Positions 28,181 to 37,379 of a DNA stretch of 64,000 nt are shown here, in pieces. Below the pieces are notes generated by a model, which was not told where the DNA came from, ran no database searches, and saw only the letters and a list, made by a program, of their open reading frames with translations. The stretch's first letter is position 1. Every line of letters starts with the position of its first letter. The position numbers and the translations under genes are program-made. Origin of the DNA: Paenibacillus sp. DMB20 (GTDB lineage Bacteria; Bacillota; Bacilli; Paenibacillales; Paenibacillaceae); the NCBI RefSeq assembly GCF_000987955.1, contig NZ_LAZU01000032.1, positions 348,455 to 412,454 on the forward strand. Reading direction: 5' to 3'.

Positions 28181-28274
28181 GTTGTTCACTCCTTCATTGA
28201 TATCCATTCATTATTCTATCCACACGCACGTTTCATTCACTTTGGCATATACCATAGAATTCGTTTTATATAAT

Positions 28275-28303
28275 TATTATAGTTACAGAGAAAAAGAAAG
28301 TCA
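28275..28303 (-). promoter_or_regulatory. Sigma-A promoter of the VOC gene
   Basis: On the minus strand TTGACT (28298-28303), a 17-bp spacer and a perfect TATAAT (28275-28280) lie about 95 bases before the start codon. The surroundings are AT-rich. Confidence 0.75.
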
Positions 28304-28402
28304 ATATATTAAAATGTTGCTTCCCGCCTTATTCGAACTTTCTGGTTTATCCGTTTGGCATATCCGTTCAATTTAAAGCCTTTAAGCGCGTTTCCCCACA
28401 TT

Positions 28403-28429
28403 AAAAAAGACCGGACAAGGGTCCGGCCT
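28403..28429 (-). terminator. Rho-independent terminator after the small membrane protein
   Basis: Minus-strand CCGGAC pairs with GTCCGG around a four-base loop, followed by TCTTTTTT. Confidence 0.85.
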
Positions 28430-28449
28430 TCATCGTTATTCTGCATGCT

Positions 28450-28617
28450 TTAAAACATCGGGAACACATACCTGATCAGAAAATAAAGAAATCCGAAAAA
28501 GATAATCAGATAGGCAACATACTTGATCAGCGTCGACGCAACGAGACTGGAGTCATTCCGCTCCTCTACGTTGCGCGTTTCAACCTCGACATTGTCGTGG
28601 CGCCGACGGGAATTCAT
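28450..28617 (-). CDS. Small single-span membrane protein, 55 aa
   Basis: A 55-residue protein with a charged, polar N-terminal half (many Arg, Asp, Glu and Asn) and one C-terminal membrane helix rich in Ile, Phe, Leu and Tyr (about residues 31-52). AGGTGGAGC precedes the ATG at 28617, and a terminator follows the stop. It lies 120 bases downstream of the AEC transporter on the same strand. No function can be assigned. Confidence 0.7.
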   Translation of the reverse strand: MNSRRRHDNVEVETRNVEERNDSSLVASTLIKYVAYLIIFFGFLYFLIRYVFPMF

Positions 28618-28737
28618 ATGCTCCACCTCCCTTTTCTGGCCTGCGGCTGCAGGCGGCGGGTATCCGCTGCTTGTTTATCTATACACGCAACCGGAACGGT
28701 TGAACCATACGATCATCGGCAAACCCGTCGGCACTAT

Positions 28738-29661
28738 TCACAGTATGCCGATCAGAACCGGAAGAAACACAAAGGAGGCGAGCGTCGTCCAGAGGATACA
28801 CATGGATACGAGCCTTGGAGCCGCGTCATATTGCTCGGCCAGAATCACCGCATTAACGGCGGCCGGCATGGAGGACAAAATCAGAATGACCGCAAACAAT
28901 GTCCCCTCCACGGATAATGCCGCCAAAATCGCCCAGGCGATCAAAGGAGCGACAGCCAAACGCATCGCCATGCCTGACCAAAACCCGCGCCGGGTGACGG
29001 GCGAGGCCTCGCGGCCGTCCCTAACCCCTACCATTTGCGCGCCCAGAATAACCAACGCAAGCGGTGCGTAAGCGGCCGAAAGCATGCTGATTCCGGTTTC
29101 CAGGGCTCCAGGCAGGGCCGCTCCGGTCATCCGGATCAGCACGGCAAGAGCGGCGGCATACACGGACGGAAGCGTAAATACCGATTTTACCGCCTTTGCC
29201 GCCGAGAAGTGGGAACGGGCCGCCAGATAAACGCCAAGCGTGTTGATGATCATAATCTGGACGATGACGTAAACGGAAGCCTTGTCGAGACCGGCCTGCC
29301 CGAATGCGAGAAGAACAAGCGGCAAGCCGTAATTAACGCTGTTCGTAAACAGTGTCGTTAAAGCAAGGCCCGAGCGTTCCGGCTGAGACAGCTTAAGCAT
29401 TTTCCCCGCGAAGCCGCACAGCAGCCAGAGGATCAGCATATTCAGAAGGCAGAAAGCCACGGTCACCGCGATGTCGCCTGAAGTAATGGAAGCCCGTTCA
29501 AGCGTCTCAAAAATAAGCGCCGGACTCATGACATATAATGAAAGCGCGGATAACGGCTTGGTCTCCAATCCTTTGAACCGCTTCAACAAGCCGCCTCCGA
29601 TCACCGGAAGCGAAATCGGCAAAAATACGCTGTACAGCGTTGACAAAAAGGAAGATATCAT
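28738..29661 (-). CDS. AEC (auxin efflux carrier) family transporter
   Basis: A 307-aa integral membrane protein of about ten helices. It shows the duplicated five-helix layout and the family's NSVNYGLPL segment (about residue 112) in the first repeat-connecting region. Bacterial AEC proteins export small organic anions; the substrate here is unknown. The ATG at 29661 (MISSFLSTLY) is preferred because AAGGTGG lies ten bases upstream and the length then matches the family. The open frame extends 50 codons further upstream, but that part is not membrane-like. Confidence 0.85.
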   Translation of the reverse strand: MISSFLSTLYSVFLPISLPVIGGGLLKRFKGLETKPLSALSLYVMSPALIFETLERASITSGDIAVTVAFCLLNMLILWLLCGFAGKMLKLSQPERSGLALTTLFTNSVNYGLPLVLLAFGQAGLDKASVYVIVQIMIINTLGVYLAARSHFSAAKAVKSVFTLPSVYAAALAVLIRMTGAALPGALETGISMLSAAYAPLALVILGAQMVGVRDGREASPVTRRGFWSGMAMRLAVAPLIAWAILAALSVEGTLFAVILILSSMPAAVNAVILAEQYDAAPRLVSMCILWTTLASFVFLPVLIGIL

Positions 29662-29870
29662 ATTTAACAAGCCACCTTGGAACATATTCAACGAACCGTT
29701 TCCATCGTAACGCATTTTCTTGGCATCCGTCCAAGACTCGCTGGCTATAAACTTATAGGCACCCGCTTTCCCGTTGTTTAAGGTCACCGTCGACCCTGCA
29801 TAATCGTGCACGAAATGTCGGGTGAATCCGTTTGGTCCATGCTATGCTATCGGTAAAGGGAGGTCATATA

Positions 29871-30774
29871 GTGGATTTGCTTAAACATATGAATGGAGCT
29901 TTGGAGTACATCGAAGAAAACCTTGCGAACGATATTGACTATAAGGAAGCGGCAAGGCTGGCGTTCTGCTCCGAATATCATTTTAAACGAATGTTTTCGT
30001 TTCTTGCGGGCATTTCGCTTTCAGAATACGTTCGCCGCAGACGGCTAACGCTCGCAGCATTTGAGCTTAGAGACGGCAATCTCCTGATCATTGACCTTGC
30101 GGTGAAATACGGGTATAACTCGCCCGATTCTTTCACGCGGGCCTTTCAGCAATTGCATGGGATCACGCCGTCCGAAGCCAGAGCGGGCGGCCGCCCGCTT
30201 AAAGCTTATCCGCGAATGACCTTCCAGCTATCCATCAAAGGAGGAAGCGAAATGAATTACCGAATCGAAGAAAAAGAAGCTTTCCGAATCGTGGGGATCA
30301 AGAAAAGAGTGCCCATTATTTTTAATGGCGTTAATCCGGAAATCGCTTCGATGTGGGAAAGTTTGGATCTTGAAACGATTCAAAAGCTAAAGGCTCTCTC
30401 GAATGTCGAGCCCAAAGGGCTGATCAGCGCATCCACGAATTTTTCCGAGGGCAGAATGGAAGAAAAAGGGGAACTGGATCATTACATTGGCGCGGCAACC
30501 ACAAAAACATGCCCGGATAACCTGGTGCAGCTTGAAGTTCCCGCCTCCGCTTGGGCCGTGTTCGAAGCCAAGGGGCCGTTTCCGGACGCGCTGCAGGATG
30601 TGTGGGGACGCATCTATTCCGAGTGGTTTCCCTCCTCAAACTATCAACAGGTCGAAGGTCCGGAAATGCTGTGGAACGAGAATAAAAGACGTCACCTCCC
30701 CCACTTTCAAAAGCGAAATATGGATACCCGTTATTCTCAAGCAAGCGGCAAGCGAACCTGAAAAGCAGCCGTAA
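29871..30774 (+). CDS. AraC-family regulator with GyrI-like effector domain, frame break near the C-terminus
   Basis: The corrected product is 300 aa. Residues about 5-105 hold two AraC helix-turn-helix motifs (CSEYHFKRMFSFLAGIS; YNSPDSFTRAFQQLHGITPSE). Residues about 125-300 form a GyrI-like/BmrR-C effector-binding domain (MNYRIEEKEAFRIVGIKKR; later WAVFEAKGPFPDALQDVW). The A4 run at 30684-30687 breaks the frame: with three A the domain ends correctly in EIWIPVILKQ at 30774. As written, the frame stops at 30761. The start is GTG at 29871 behind GGGAGGTC. Confidence 0.82.
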
Positions 30775-30780
30775 TAACAT

Positions 30781-30811
30781 AAGAACCCGCCTTTGGCAAA
30801 GGTGGGTTCTT
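30781..30811. terminator. Bidirectional terminator hairpin
   Basis: AAGAACCCGCCTTTG pairs with AAAGGTGGGTTCTT, one wobble, two-base loop. The T run is short; it lies between the convergent AraC and GNAT genes. Confidence 0.65.
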
Positions 30812-30943
30812 CGGGTTATTCCAGATGGTTACATTCCTATCGATGCGGAGCTCATGCCAAGAGGCGAAGCTGCCGGGTCAAAGTGAACAGTCCGCGGTCT
30901 ATGGCCACGGTCTACATAATGATACTTGCGTTCAAGAAAAAAG

Positions 30944-31525
30944 TCATTCCGCTTGTTGATGATAAAGCGCCCTAAACTCGTCTTCCAGCATGCTCATGAT
31001 GACCGAATCATGGTACCGGTGATTATAGTAAAGCGCATCCCGCTGCACCCCTTCCCGCTTGAAGCCCACCTTTTCATAAGCCTTGATCGCCCGCACGTTA
31101 TAACCGAATACCTGCAGCTCGATCCGGTGCAGATTAAGAATGCCGAAGCCGTATTCCAGCAGAAGCCGCATCGACTCCGGGCCGAAGCCCTTGCCCAGAT
31201 GCTCCTCCGAATCGATGGCAATCCGGATGTTCGCATTCCGGTTTGCCGGATCGATATCCTGAAGGGCAATGTCTCCGATCACCTCGTCGCTGTCGCGCAA
31301 TGCGATCAAGAGCAGCACGGTCGAAGCATCGCCCGTTTTCCCGTCAATGTAACGCCGGATTCCTTCCAATGTTAAAGCTTGCCGGGTTCCCGTCAGTCGC
31401 CGCATTTCAGGATTGAACAGCATCCGAAAATACCCTTCGGCATCCTCCTGCCCCACCGGTCTTAAATAGATCCGTTCCCCTTCTAAAAAACGTACCGGTT
31501 TCGGGTTCCATAATGTTGTGCTCAT
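30944..31525 (-). CDS. GNAT acetyltransferase, RimJ/RimL type
   Basis: A 193-aa N-acetyltransferase. It has the Acetyltransf_3 layout: the opening ERIYLRPVGQEDAEGYF, IGDIALQDIDPANRNANI before motif A, GKGFGPESMRLLLEYGF as the acetyl-CoA pyrophosphate loop, and NVRAIKAYEKVGFKREG as motif B. AGGAGG precedes the ATG at 31525. It is divergent from the MocR-type gene across about 100 bp. The acetylated target (ribosomal protein, antibiotic or small amine) is unknown. Confidence 0.88.
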   Translation of the reverse strand: MSTTLWNPKPVRFLEGERIYLRPVGQEDAEGYFRMLFNPEMRRLTGTRQALTLEGIRRYIDGKTGDASTVLLLIALRDSDEVIGDIALQDIDPANRNANIRIAIDSEEHLGKGFGPESMRLLLEYGFGILNLHRIELQVFGYNVRAIKAYEKVGFKREGVQRDALYYNHRYHDSVIMSMLEDEFRALYHQQAE

Positions 31526-31629
31526 CGTTACCTCCTGTTTTAAATCTCCATCAAATCCCCTATACTATAGCAAGAAATTGACCATCTACAAATATGCAGT
31601 TTTTATCTTTTAAAAAGGACAGATTTGAC

Positions 31630-33085
31630 ATGAATCAAGTTTCCATCCATTTGAACGGAATCAGCCCGGCTTTGGCCGATCCCTCCGTTCCTTTATACGT
31701 TCAGCTGTACCAGTACATGAAAAAGGAAATCGCCTGCGGCCGCTGGAAGGCCGAGGCCCGTCTTCCCTCCGTGCGCAAGCTTGCCGAGCTTCTGGGCGTC
31801 AGCACAACTCCGATCGAGATGTGCTATCAGCAGCTGCTGGCCGAAGGCTTTTATTCTTAGCCGCCCGCGAAGCGGCTATTTTGTCCGGAAGCTGGCGGAT
31901 TCCCCCCATTCCCCTCCCGCCCGAGCCGGAAGCACCGAAAGGCAGTTGCTCCGACGGCACCATTCCTTCCGGTACGATTTTCACATGTCCAAAAATGAAT
32001 ACGGGTATTTTCCGATTGCAGAATGGAGAAAAGCGTATAACCGCACCCTCCGGCATGAAAACGCGGCCGAGCTGCTGTTTTTCGGGGATCCGCAGGGCGA
32101 AAAGGGACTTCGTTACGAAATTGCCAAATATGCAAGAAGCGTGCGGGGCGTCTCCTGCTCCCCGGAACAGGTGGTCATCGCCTCGGACCCTTATCCTCTT
32201 CTGGATATCATATGCCGGCTGCTTCGCCCCTACGGCAATGTTATTGCGGTGGAAGACCCCGGCTATCCTCAATACCCCGAGGTTTTTCGCCGGAACGGAT
32301 ATCAAGTGATTCCCGTCCCGCTAAAGGAGGACGGGATCGACCTGGACCTTTTGCGCGGAAGCCATGCCGGACTGGCCGTCGTATCTCCGTCGCACCAGTT
32401 TCCTGCAGGCATGGTTATGCCTTTTTCCAAACGGCTTGCCCTGCTCCAGTGGATTCAGGAATCCGGCGGCTTTCTGATCGAGGATGATTACGACGGGGAA
32501 TTCCGATACTACGGACGGCCGATTCCCTGCATGCAGGGTTTGATACCCGATAGCCGGGTCATTTATCTGGGAGGATTTTCGCAGGTGCTTTCGCCCGCGC
32601 TGGGCATCCAATACATGATCTTGCCGTCCGTGCTGCTTGAGGATTATCATCATCTGAAACATCAGCTGTTTCTTGAATGCACCGCTTCCCGGCTGCACCA
32701 GCATACGTTGGAGCGTTTCATGCGCGAAGGGTACGTCGATCGGCATCTCCGGAAGATGAGGGCGATTCTACGGAAAAAGCACGATCAACTAATGGCCTCC
32801 GCTGGGCGGCATTTTGGAAAAAGGGCTTTCGTATCCGGGACGGGGGCAGGCTTTCATCTTATGTTATCGCTCCGTCATCCCTTATCCGAGGCCGAGCTTG
32901 AATTGAGGGCGGAGAAACAAGGAATCCGGATTCATTCTGCTGCCTATACCCGTTTCCATAGCCAGGATTCCTCCAAAGGCTCCGGTATAAGAGAATTTAT
33001 CGTCGGATTCGGCGGCATTCAGGAGAAGGATATCGATGACGGAATTCGGCTGCTGGCATCCTGCTGGCTTGAAGAAGTCGAATAA
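31630..33085 (+). CDS. MocR/PdxR-type GntR regulator with aminotransferase-like domain, one frame break; PLP lysine absent
   Basis: The corrected product is 484 aa. It has a GntR winged helix (residues about 10-80, LPSVRKLAELLGVS), a short linker, and a fold-type I aminotransferase-like domain (VEDPGYPQYPEVFRRNGY, EDDYDGEFRY). The T4 run at 31849-31852 breaks the frame; with three T the linker reads AEGFILSRPRSGYFV. In MocR proteins the PLP Schiff-base lysine sits in a TFSKTL-like motif. Here the segment reads LGGFSQVLSPALG, with Gln (codon CAG) at the lysine position and Gly where an Arg usually follows. So the domain may not bind PLP covalently. RBS AAAAGGACAG, ATG 31630. Confidence 0.82.
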
Positions 33086-33109
33086 CGGAACTGCTGCTTT
33101 ATTCGCCGG

Positions 33110-33610
33110 TCATACCGCCCGGCCGACAATGACGAGATCGCGCTTGACGCCGTCCATCTCGGCAACGCCCGGCAGAAGCCCCCACTGCTGAAAGCCGAAC
33201 TTTCGCAGCAGCCTCAGGCTCGGCTCGTTATGTCCGAACACGAAGCCGACCAGATTGCTCACCCCAAGACGCGGGCATTCCGCCAGAGCCTTCTCGATCA
33301 TCACGCCGCCTACGCCGGCGCCGCGGTATTTTTCGTGGACATAAATGCTGATCTCTACGGTGCCATCGTATGCCGGACGGCCATAAAACGATTGAAAGCT
33401 CATCCAGGCCGCAATTTCCCCGCCGTCCCGCAACACCCATAAAGGCCGGCGATCCGGATCATGCTCCTCGAACCACGTTATCCGGCTTTCCAAAGTAACC
33501 GGCTCCAGATCGGCGGTCACCATTCTTCCGGAGACGGTAGAGTTGTAAATATCTACAATCGCTTGCAAATCTTCTTTCCGGGCAAATTCGATTTGTTCAT
33601 ATTGTGCCAT
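33110..33610 (-). CDS. GNAT acetyltransferase, phosphinothricin acetyltransferase-like (Pat/YwnH)
   Basis: A 166-aa acetyltransferase with the order typical of the Pat group. It has DLQAIVDIYNSTV near the start, RPLWVLRDGGEIAAWMS before motif A, HEKYRGAGVGGVMIEKAL as the CoA-binding loop near residue 94, and GHNEPSLRLLRKFGFQQWG. Such enzymes acetylate phosphinothricin, methionine sulfone or similar amino compounds. The ATG at 33610 is preceded by CGGAGGA. Confidence 0.87.
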   Translation of the reverse strand: MAQYEQIEFARKEDLQAIVDIYNSTVSGRMVTADLEPVTLESRITWFEEHDPDRRPLWVLRDGGEIAAWMSFQSFYGRPAYDGTVEISIYVHEKYRGAGVGGVMIEKALAECPRLGVSNLVGFVFGHNEPSLRLLRKFGFQQWGLLPGVAEMDGVKRDLVIVGRAV

Positions 33611-33707
33611 GGCTATTCCTCCGATGATGTGTTTTCCGGGTTAGCTCTATTTTAACGGAGGATGATCCGAAACGCTTTATTTTTTACGGTTTGTGCTTTC
33701 GGCTGCC

Positions 33708-34232
33708 TTACTTCACGAATGTGTTGCGTACACGCTCCGATCGCAGGAAATAGGGAATCCAGATGCAGCAGTAAACGATCGACCGCACGATTTCCCTCGG
33801 CGTGTTCACGCCTTCCATTTCGGCGATAAACTTAATTTGGTTAGCCATCGCGTAATCCACAGCGGCCAGCAGGAGGCTTGCAATCATGAGCGTTATCATG
33901 GTTTTGGGAAATGCTCTCTTTTTGCCGTACAAAAGAGCAAGAATGACAATCAAGAAAAGCAACAGCACCGAGTTGCCCACAGCTTCGAAGATGAGCATCG
34001 GTTTCCACAAAGGATCGTATACGGGCGAAGACGGGGCGGTAAGGACATTCCAAAATTCCGGTTTAAAGGCGGGAATGACGTTATTGAACAGCATGATAGC
34101 GACAGAAATAAGAGATAAGTAAACGGAAACCTGGACAAGGATCAACCAGCCGCCCAGCCCCTCCAATCTCTTGTATCTCGTCGAGGGTTGTCCTTGCGGA
34201 GCCGGACTTCCGTGCATTGGATTTGAATCCAT
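33708..34232 (-). CDS. DUF2569-type integral membrane protein
   Basis: A 174-aa protein with four predicted membrane helices. The first helix begins with the family-typical GLGGWLILVQVSV (about residue 25). A polar N-terminus rich in Pro, Ser and Gln precedes it. The ending YFLRSERVRNTFVK also fits the family. Function is unknown. AAAGGAGTTT precedes the ATG at 34232. Confidence 0.8.
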   Translation of the reverse strand: MDSNPMHGSPAPQGQPSTRYKRLEGLGGWLILVQVSVYLSLISVAIMLFNNVIPAFKPEFWNVLTAPSSPVYDPLWKPMLIFEAVGNSVLLLFLIVILALLYGKKRAFPKTMITLMIASLLLAAVDYAMANQIKFIAEMEGVNTPREIVRSIVYCCIWIPYFLRSERVRNTFVK

Positions 34233-34390
34233 GAAGAAACTCCTTTCAATTCCATATTATGTATTTATTGTATCTGAGCCATTATATAACAAGACAACCC
34301 CCGAAAAAAAAGACTTTCTTTACTTCATTTCCGGAAAGAGCTAACCTAAACTTATGGAAAAAATCGTATTTTGATGCGAAAGGATGGAGC

Positions 34391-35485
34391 ATGATGAATG
34401 ACAGACTTCAACATATAACCGAAGCCATGAACAGCCGCGGCTGGGATTTGCTTTTAATTACCGATCCCAAGCATGTGTACTATTTAACGGGCTTTGCCTG
34501 CGACCCTCATGAACGTTTTCTAGGTCTTGCGCTATTCCGGGGAGAAGAGCCGCTGCTGATGGTTCCCGCTCTCGATGCAGAAGCTGCCGCCGCAGCCTCT
34601 TCGGTAACGAATATCGCGACGCATCAGGATACCGATCAGCCTTACGAGCTTTTGCGCAAACATATACCGGGTTCCATCGGTACCCTGGCATTGGAAAAGG
34701 ACCAGCTCACCGTATCCCGGTACGAGCAGCTTCAGCATCATTTTTCGGCACGCGGGTACGTGGACGCCGGTGAAATCCTCCGGGAGATGCGCGTTCGCAA
34801 GTCCGCAGATGAAATCCGGGCGATGAAGCAGGCCGCCGTTCTTGTTGAGCAAGTCCTCTCCGAGGGACTAAAACAGGTCAAGGCGGGGGTTCAGGAAATC
34901 GAGCTTGTCGCCGAGCTTGAATACCTGATGAAAAAATTGGGCGCCGACGGGCCTTCCTTCGAGACGATGGTGCTGGCCGGTCCGAATACCGCGCTGCCTC
35001 ATGGCGTGCCGGGATCGCGCCGAATCCGGGAAGGCGATCTCCTTATGTTTGACCTCGGCGTCTTCTCAGGCGGTTACGCCTCGGACATCACCCGAACCTT
35101 TGCCGTAGGCGGCATCGGTCCCGAAGCGGAAAAAATCTACAACACGGTACTCGCGGCAAATGAAGCAGGCATTCGTGCCGTCAAACCGGGGGTTACTTAC
35201 GGGTCCATCGATAAGGCCGCTCGCTCCGTCATAGAACGGGCCGGCTACGGAGAGGCATTTGTGCACCGGTTGGGCCATGGTCTCGGCATGGATGTGCATG
35301 AATATCCGTCGGTCCACGGCTTGAATGGCGATCTGCTGCAGCCCGGCGCGGTTTTTACCATTGAACCCGGCATTTACGTGCCCGGTCTGGGCGGGGTACG
35401 GATCGAAGACGACGTGCTGGTTACGGATGTTGGTGCGGAGGTGCTCACTTCTTTCCCTAAACAGCTTACGGTTATCGGCTGCTAG
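34391..35485 (+). CDS. Xaa-Pro dipeptidase / aminopeptidase P-like peptidase M24
   Basis: A 364-aa pita-bread metallopeptidase. An N-terminal creatinase-like domain spans residues 1-125 (WDLLLITDPKHVYYLTGF). The catalytic domain shows all five metal ligands: Asp in LLMFDLGVFSGGYASDITRTF (quoted in halves; two Asp), His in HRLGHGLGMDVHE, Glu in FTIEPGIYV and Glu in GVRIEDDVLV. It releases N-terminal residues next to proline. Two in-frame ATG codons (34391, 34394) follow AAGGATGGAG. A 38-bp perfect palindromic terminator follows. Confidence 0.92.
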   Translation: MMNDRLQHITEAMNSRGWDLLLITDPKHVYYLTGFACDPHERFLGLALFRGEEPLLMVPALDAEAAAAASSVTNIATHQDTDQPYELLRKHIPGSIGTLALEKDQLTVSRYEQLQHHFSARGYVDAGEILREMRVRKSADEIRAMKQAAVLVEQVLSEGLKQVKAGVQEIELVAELEYLMKKLGADGPSFETMVLAGPNTALPHGVPGSRRIREGDLLMFDLGVFSGGYASDITRTFAVGGIGPEAEKIYNTVLAANEAGIRAVKPGVTYGSIDKAARSVIERAGYGEAFVHRLGHGLGMDVHEYPSVHGLNGDLLQPGAVFTIEPGIYVPGLGGVRIEDDVLVTDVGAEVLTSFPKQLTVIGC

Positions 35486-35553
35486 TCCACGAATACAAAA
35501 TTAAATGCTATTGTTATTCTGAGACCATGATCAAGCTTTCCGCTTATCTAAAC

Positions 35554-35597
35554 AGGTAGTGCCCCAGGTCAATTGACCTGGGGCACTACCTTCTTTA
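35554..35597 (+). terminator. Terminator formed by a 38-bp perfect palindrome
   Basis: Positions 35554-35591 are perfectly self-complementary (19-base half-site ending AGGTCAA/TTGACCT), followed by TCTTT. It lies 69 bases after the M24 peptidase stop and before the convergent tcyP gene. Confidence 0.75.
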
Positions 35598-35636
35598 TTC
35601 AACCCTAGCTGTACCATTACTTGCTTTAAACGTCCT

Positions 35637-37034
35637 TTATGCCTGCATCACATCAATGTCCTGATTCCGGTTCTTGTACACCGAAGTGTCCACTTCATTC
35701 ATGACTTTCCCGGTTATCAAGCCGGCGGTCATGGAATCGTTGACATTGAGCGCCGTCCGGCCCATATCGATCAGCGGCTCCACGGAAATGAGCAGGCCGG
35801 CCAGCGCCACCGGGAGATTCATGGTCGACAGAACGATCAATGAAGCAAAGGTAGCGCCCCCGCCGACACCGGCTACTCCAAAGGAGCTGATCATGACCAC
35901 GACAACGAGCATCAGGATAAACGACCAGTCGGTCGGGTCGATGCCAGCCGTTGGCGCAATCATTACCGCAAGCATTGCCGGATAAATGCCGGCGCAGCCG
36001 TTCTGCCCCATCGTGGCTCCAAACGAAGCGGACAGGTTCGCGATCCCTTCCGGTACGCCCAGTCTTTTGTTCTGCGTCTGCACGTTCAGCGGGATCGTGG
36101 CCGCACTAGAACGCGACGTGAAAGCAAATGTCAACACCGGCACCACCTTGCGGAGGTAAGTAACCGGATTAAATCCGAACAAGGACAGCAGTATCAGGTG
36201 GATGATAAACATGACGATCAGCGCCACATACGAGGCCAGCACAAAATCAATCAAGTCAAGGATGACCTGCAGGTCCGTCCCCGCAATCGTTTTCGCCATC
36301 AAGGCCAAAATGCCGTAAGGCGTCAGACGGAGAATAAGCGTGACGATTCGCATCACGATTCCGTAAAGCGCGCGGATCATGCCGCGGAAGGTCTCCGCTT
36401 GTTCCGGATGCTTCCGGTCAAGGCCGAGAACGGCAACGCCTATGAAAGCCGAAAAAAATTACGACCGCAATGGTAGAAGATTTTCGGGCTCCCGTCATAT
36501 CCGCAAAAGGATTCGCCGGAACGAACTCCAGAATTTGCTGAGGCAGCGTCAAATCCTCGACGTCACCCAGCCTCTCCTCCAGCAAAGCACCCTGCTCGTG
36601 TTCCGCGGCTCCCGCTTGGATATGTTCCGCCGAAAGGTCAAACGTCAGCGCCGTCGCGATGCCGACAGACGCGGCCACCCCCCGTCGTCAAAATGAGTAC
36701 GGCGATGATCAGCCCGCTCATTTTGCCGAGATTGCGCCCGCCCTTCAAATTCATGATTGCGGAAATAATCGAAACCATAATGAGCGGAATGACCATCATT
36801 TGCAGCAGCCGGACATAGCCGTAACCGACAAGATTGAACCAGTCCGTAGACTTGGATATCACATCGGAGTTCGCTGTATACACATACTGCAGCACTGCCC
36901 CAAATAGCACCCCGAGCCCCAAGCCCCGCGAACACCCGCTTCGTGAACGAATAGTGCTTTTTCTGCATCCAGTACAAAACGCCGATGAGCAAAGCCAGAA
37001 TCAGGACATTCACAATGATTAAAAATGTTTCCAT
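35637..37034 (-). CDS. tcyP: L-cystine symporter TcyP (DAACS family), split by three frame breaks
   Basis: The corrected product is 464 aa, the size of B. subtilis TcyP (YhcL). It is a sodium/proton-coupled carrier of the dicarboxylate/amino acid symporter family with about eight helices and two re-entrant loops. Visible are YWMQKKHYSFTKRVFAGLG near the start, the Ser/Thr-rich TSRSSAATIPLNVQ of the first hairpin, and SFGATMGQNGCAGIYPAM. The breaks are at 36924-36927 (C4), 36678-36683 (C6) and 36452-36458 (A7). Removing one base at each gives a continuous protein. The ATG at 37034 follows AGGAGG. A promoter sits about 220 bases upstream. Confidence 0.85.
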
Positions 37035-37257
37035 CCCTAAAACCTCCTCTATATTTAATAAGTGCACTACTACGTATTCATTCCAATTATTCCCCACTTT
37101 AAACATTACCCTGCATATCCACTTCGAAGCCAAGCATCGTCTCTAATAGATAAAAACGGCATTCCTATAAAATCGGACGTGAGTCCTTTTCAACTGCTTT
37201 GACGGACTGCGTGAGTGCTGCATAAAGCTTTATTCCAAGTTTTCCGCTGTGTTTAAG

Positions 37258-37286
37258 ATTATAAGAGATATCCTTCCGGCTTACAA
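37258..37286 (-). promoter_or_regulatory. Promoter of tcyP, with motif shared with the btu promoter
   Basis: Minus-strand TTGTAA (37281-37286), a 17-bp spacer and TATAAT (37258-37263). The spacer begins GCC and ends GATATCTC next to the -10, as does the promoter at 40706-40734. The resulting leader before tcyP is about 220 nt; I see no known riboswitch or T-box in it. Confidence 0.7.
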
Positions 37287-37304
37287 TAGTTAAAAAAATT
37301 ACAT

Positions 37305-37329
37305 AAAAAAAGACGGCTTATTAGCCGTC
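37305..37329 (-). terminator. Rho-independent terminator of the btuFCD operon
   Basis: Minus-strand GACGGCT pairs with AGCCGTC around a four-base loop, followed by T7. It lies 50 bases after the btuD stop. Confidence 0.9.
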
Positions 37330-37379
37330 CAAATCCTAAGTTTATGGGTTGCAAAAACAACTGGCGTTTGCCTGCATGA

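Noticed and set aside
37035..37257. T-box or SAM riboswitch in the tcyP leader
   Set aside because: The leader is long enough, but I see neither the T-box sequence nor S-box core elements, and no terminator before tcyP.
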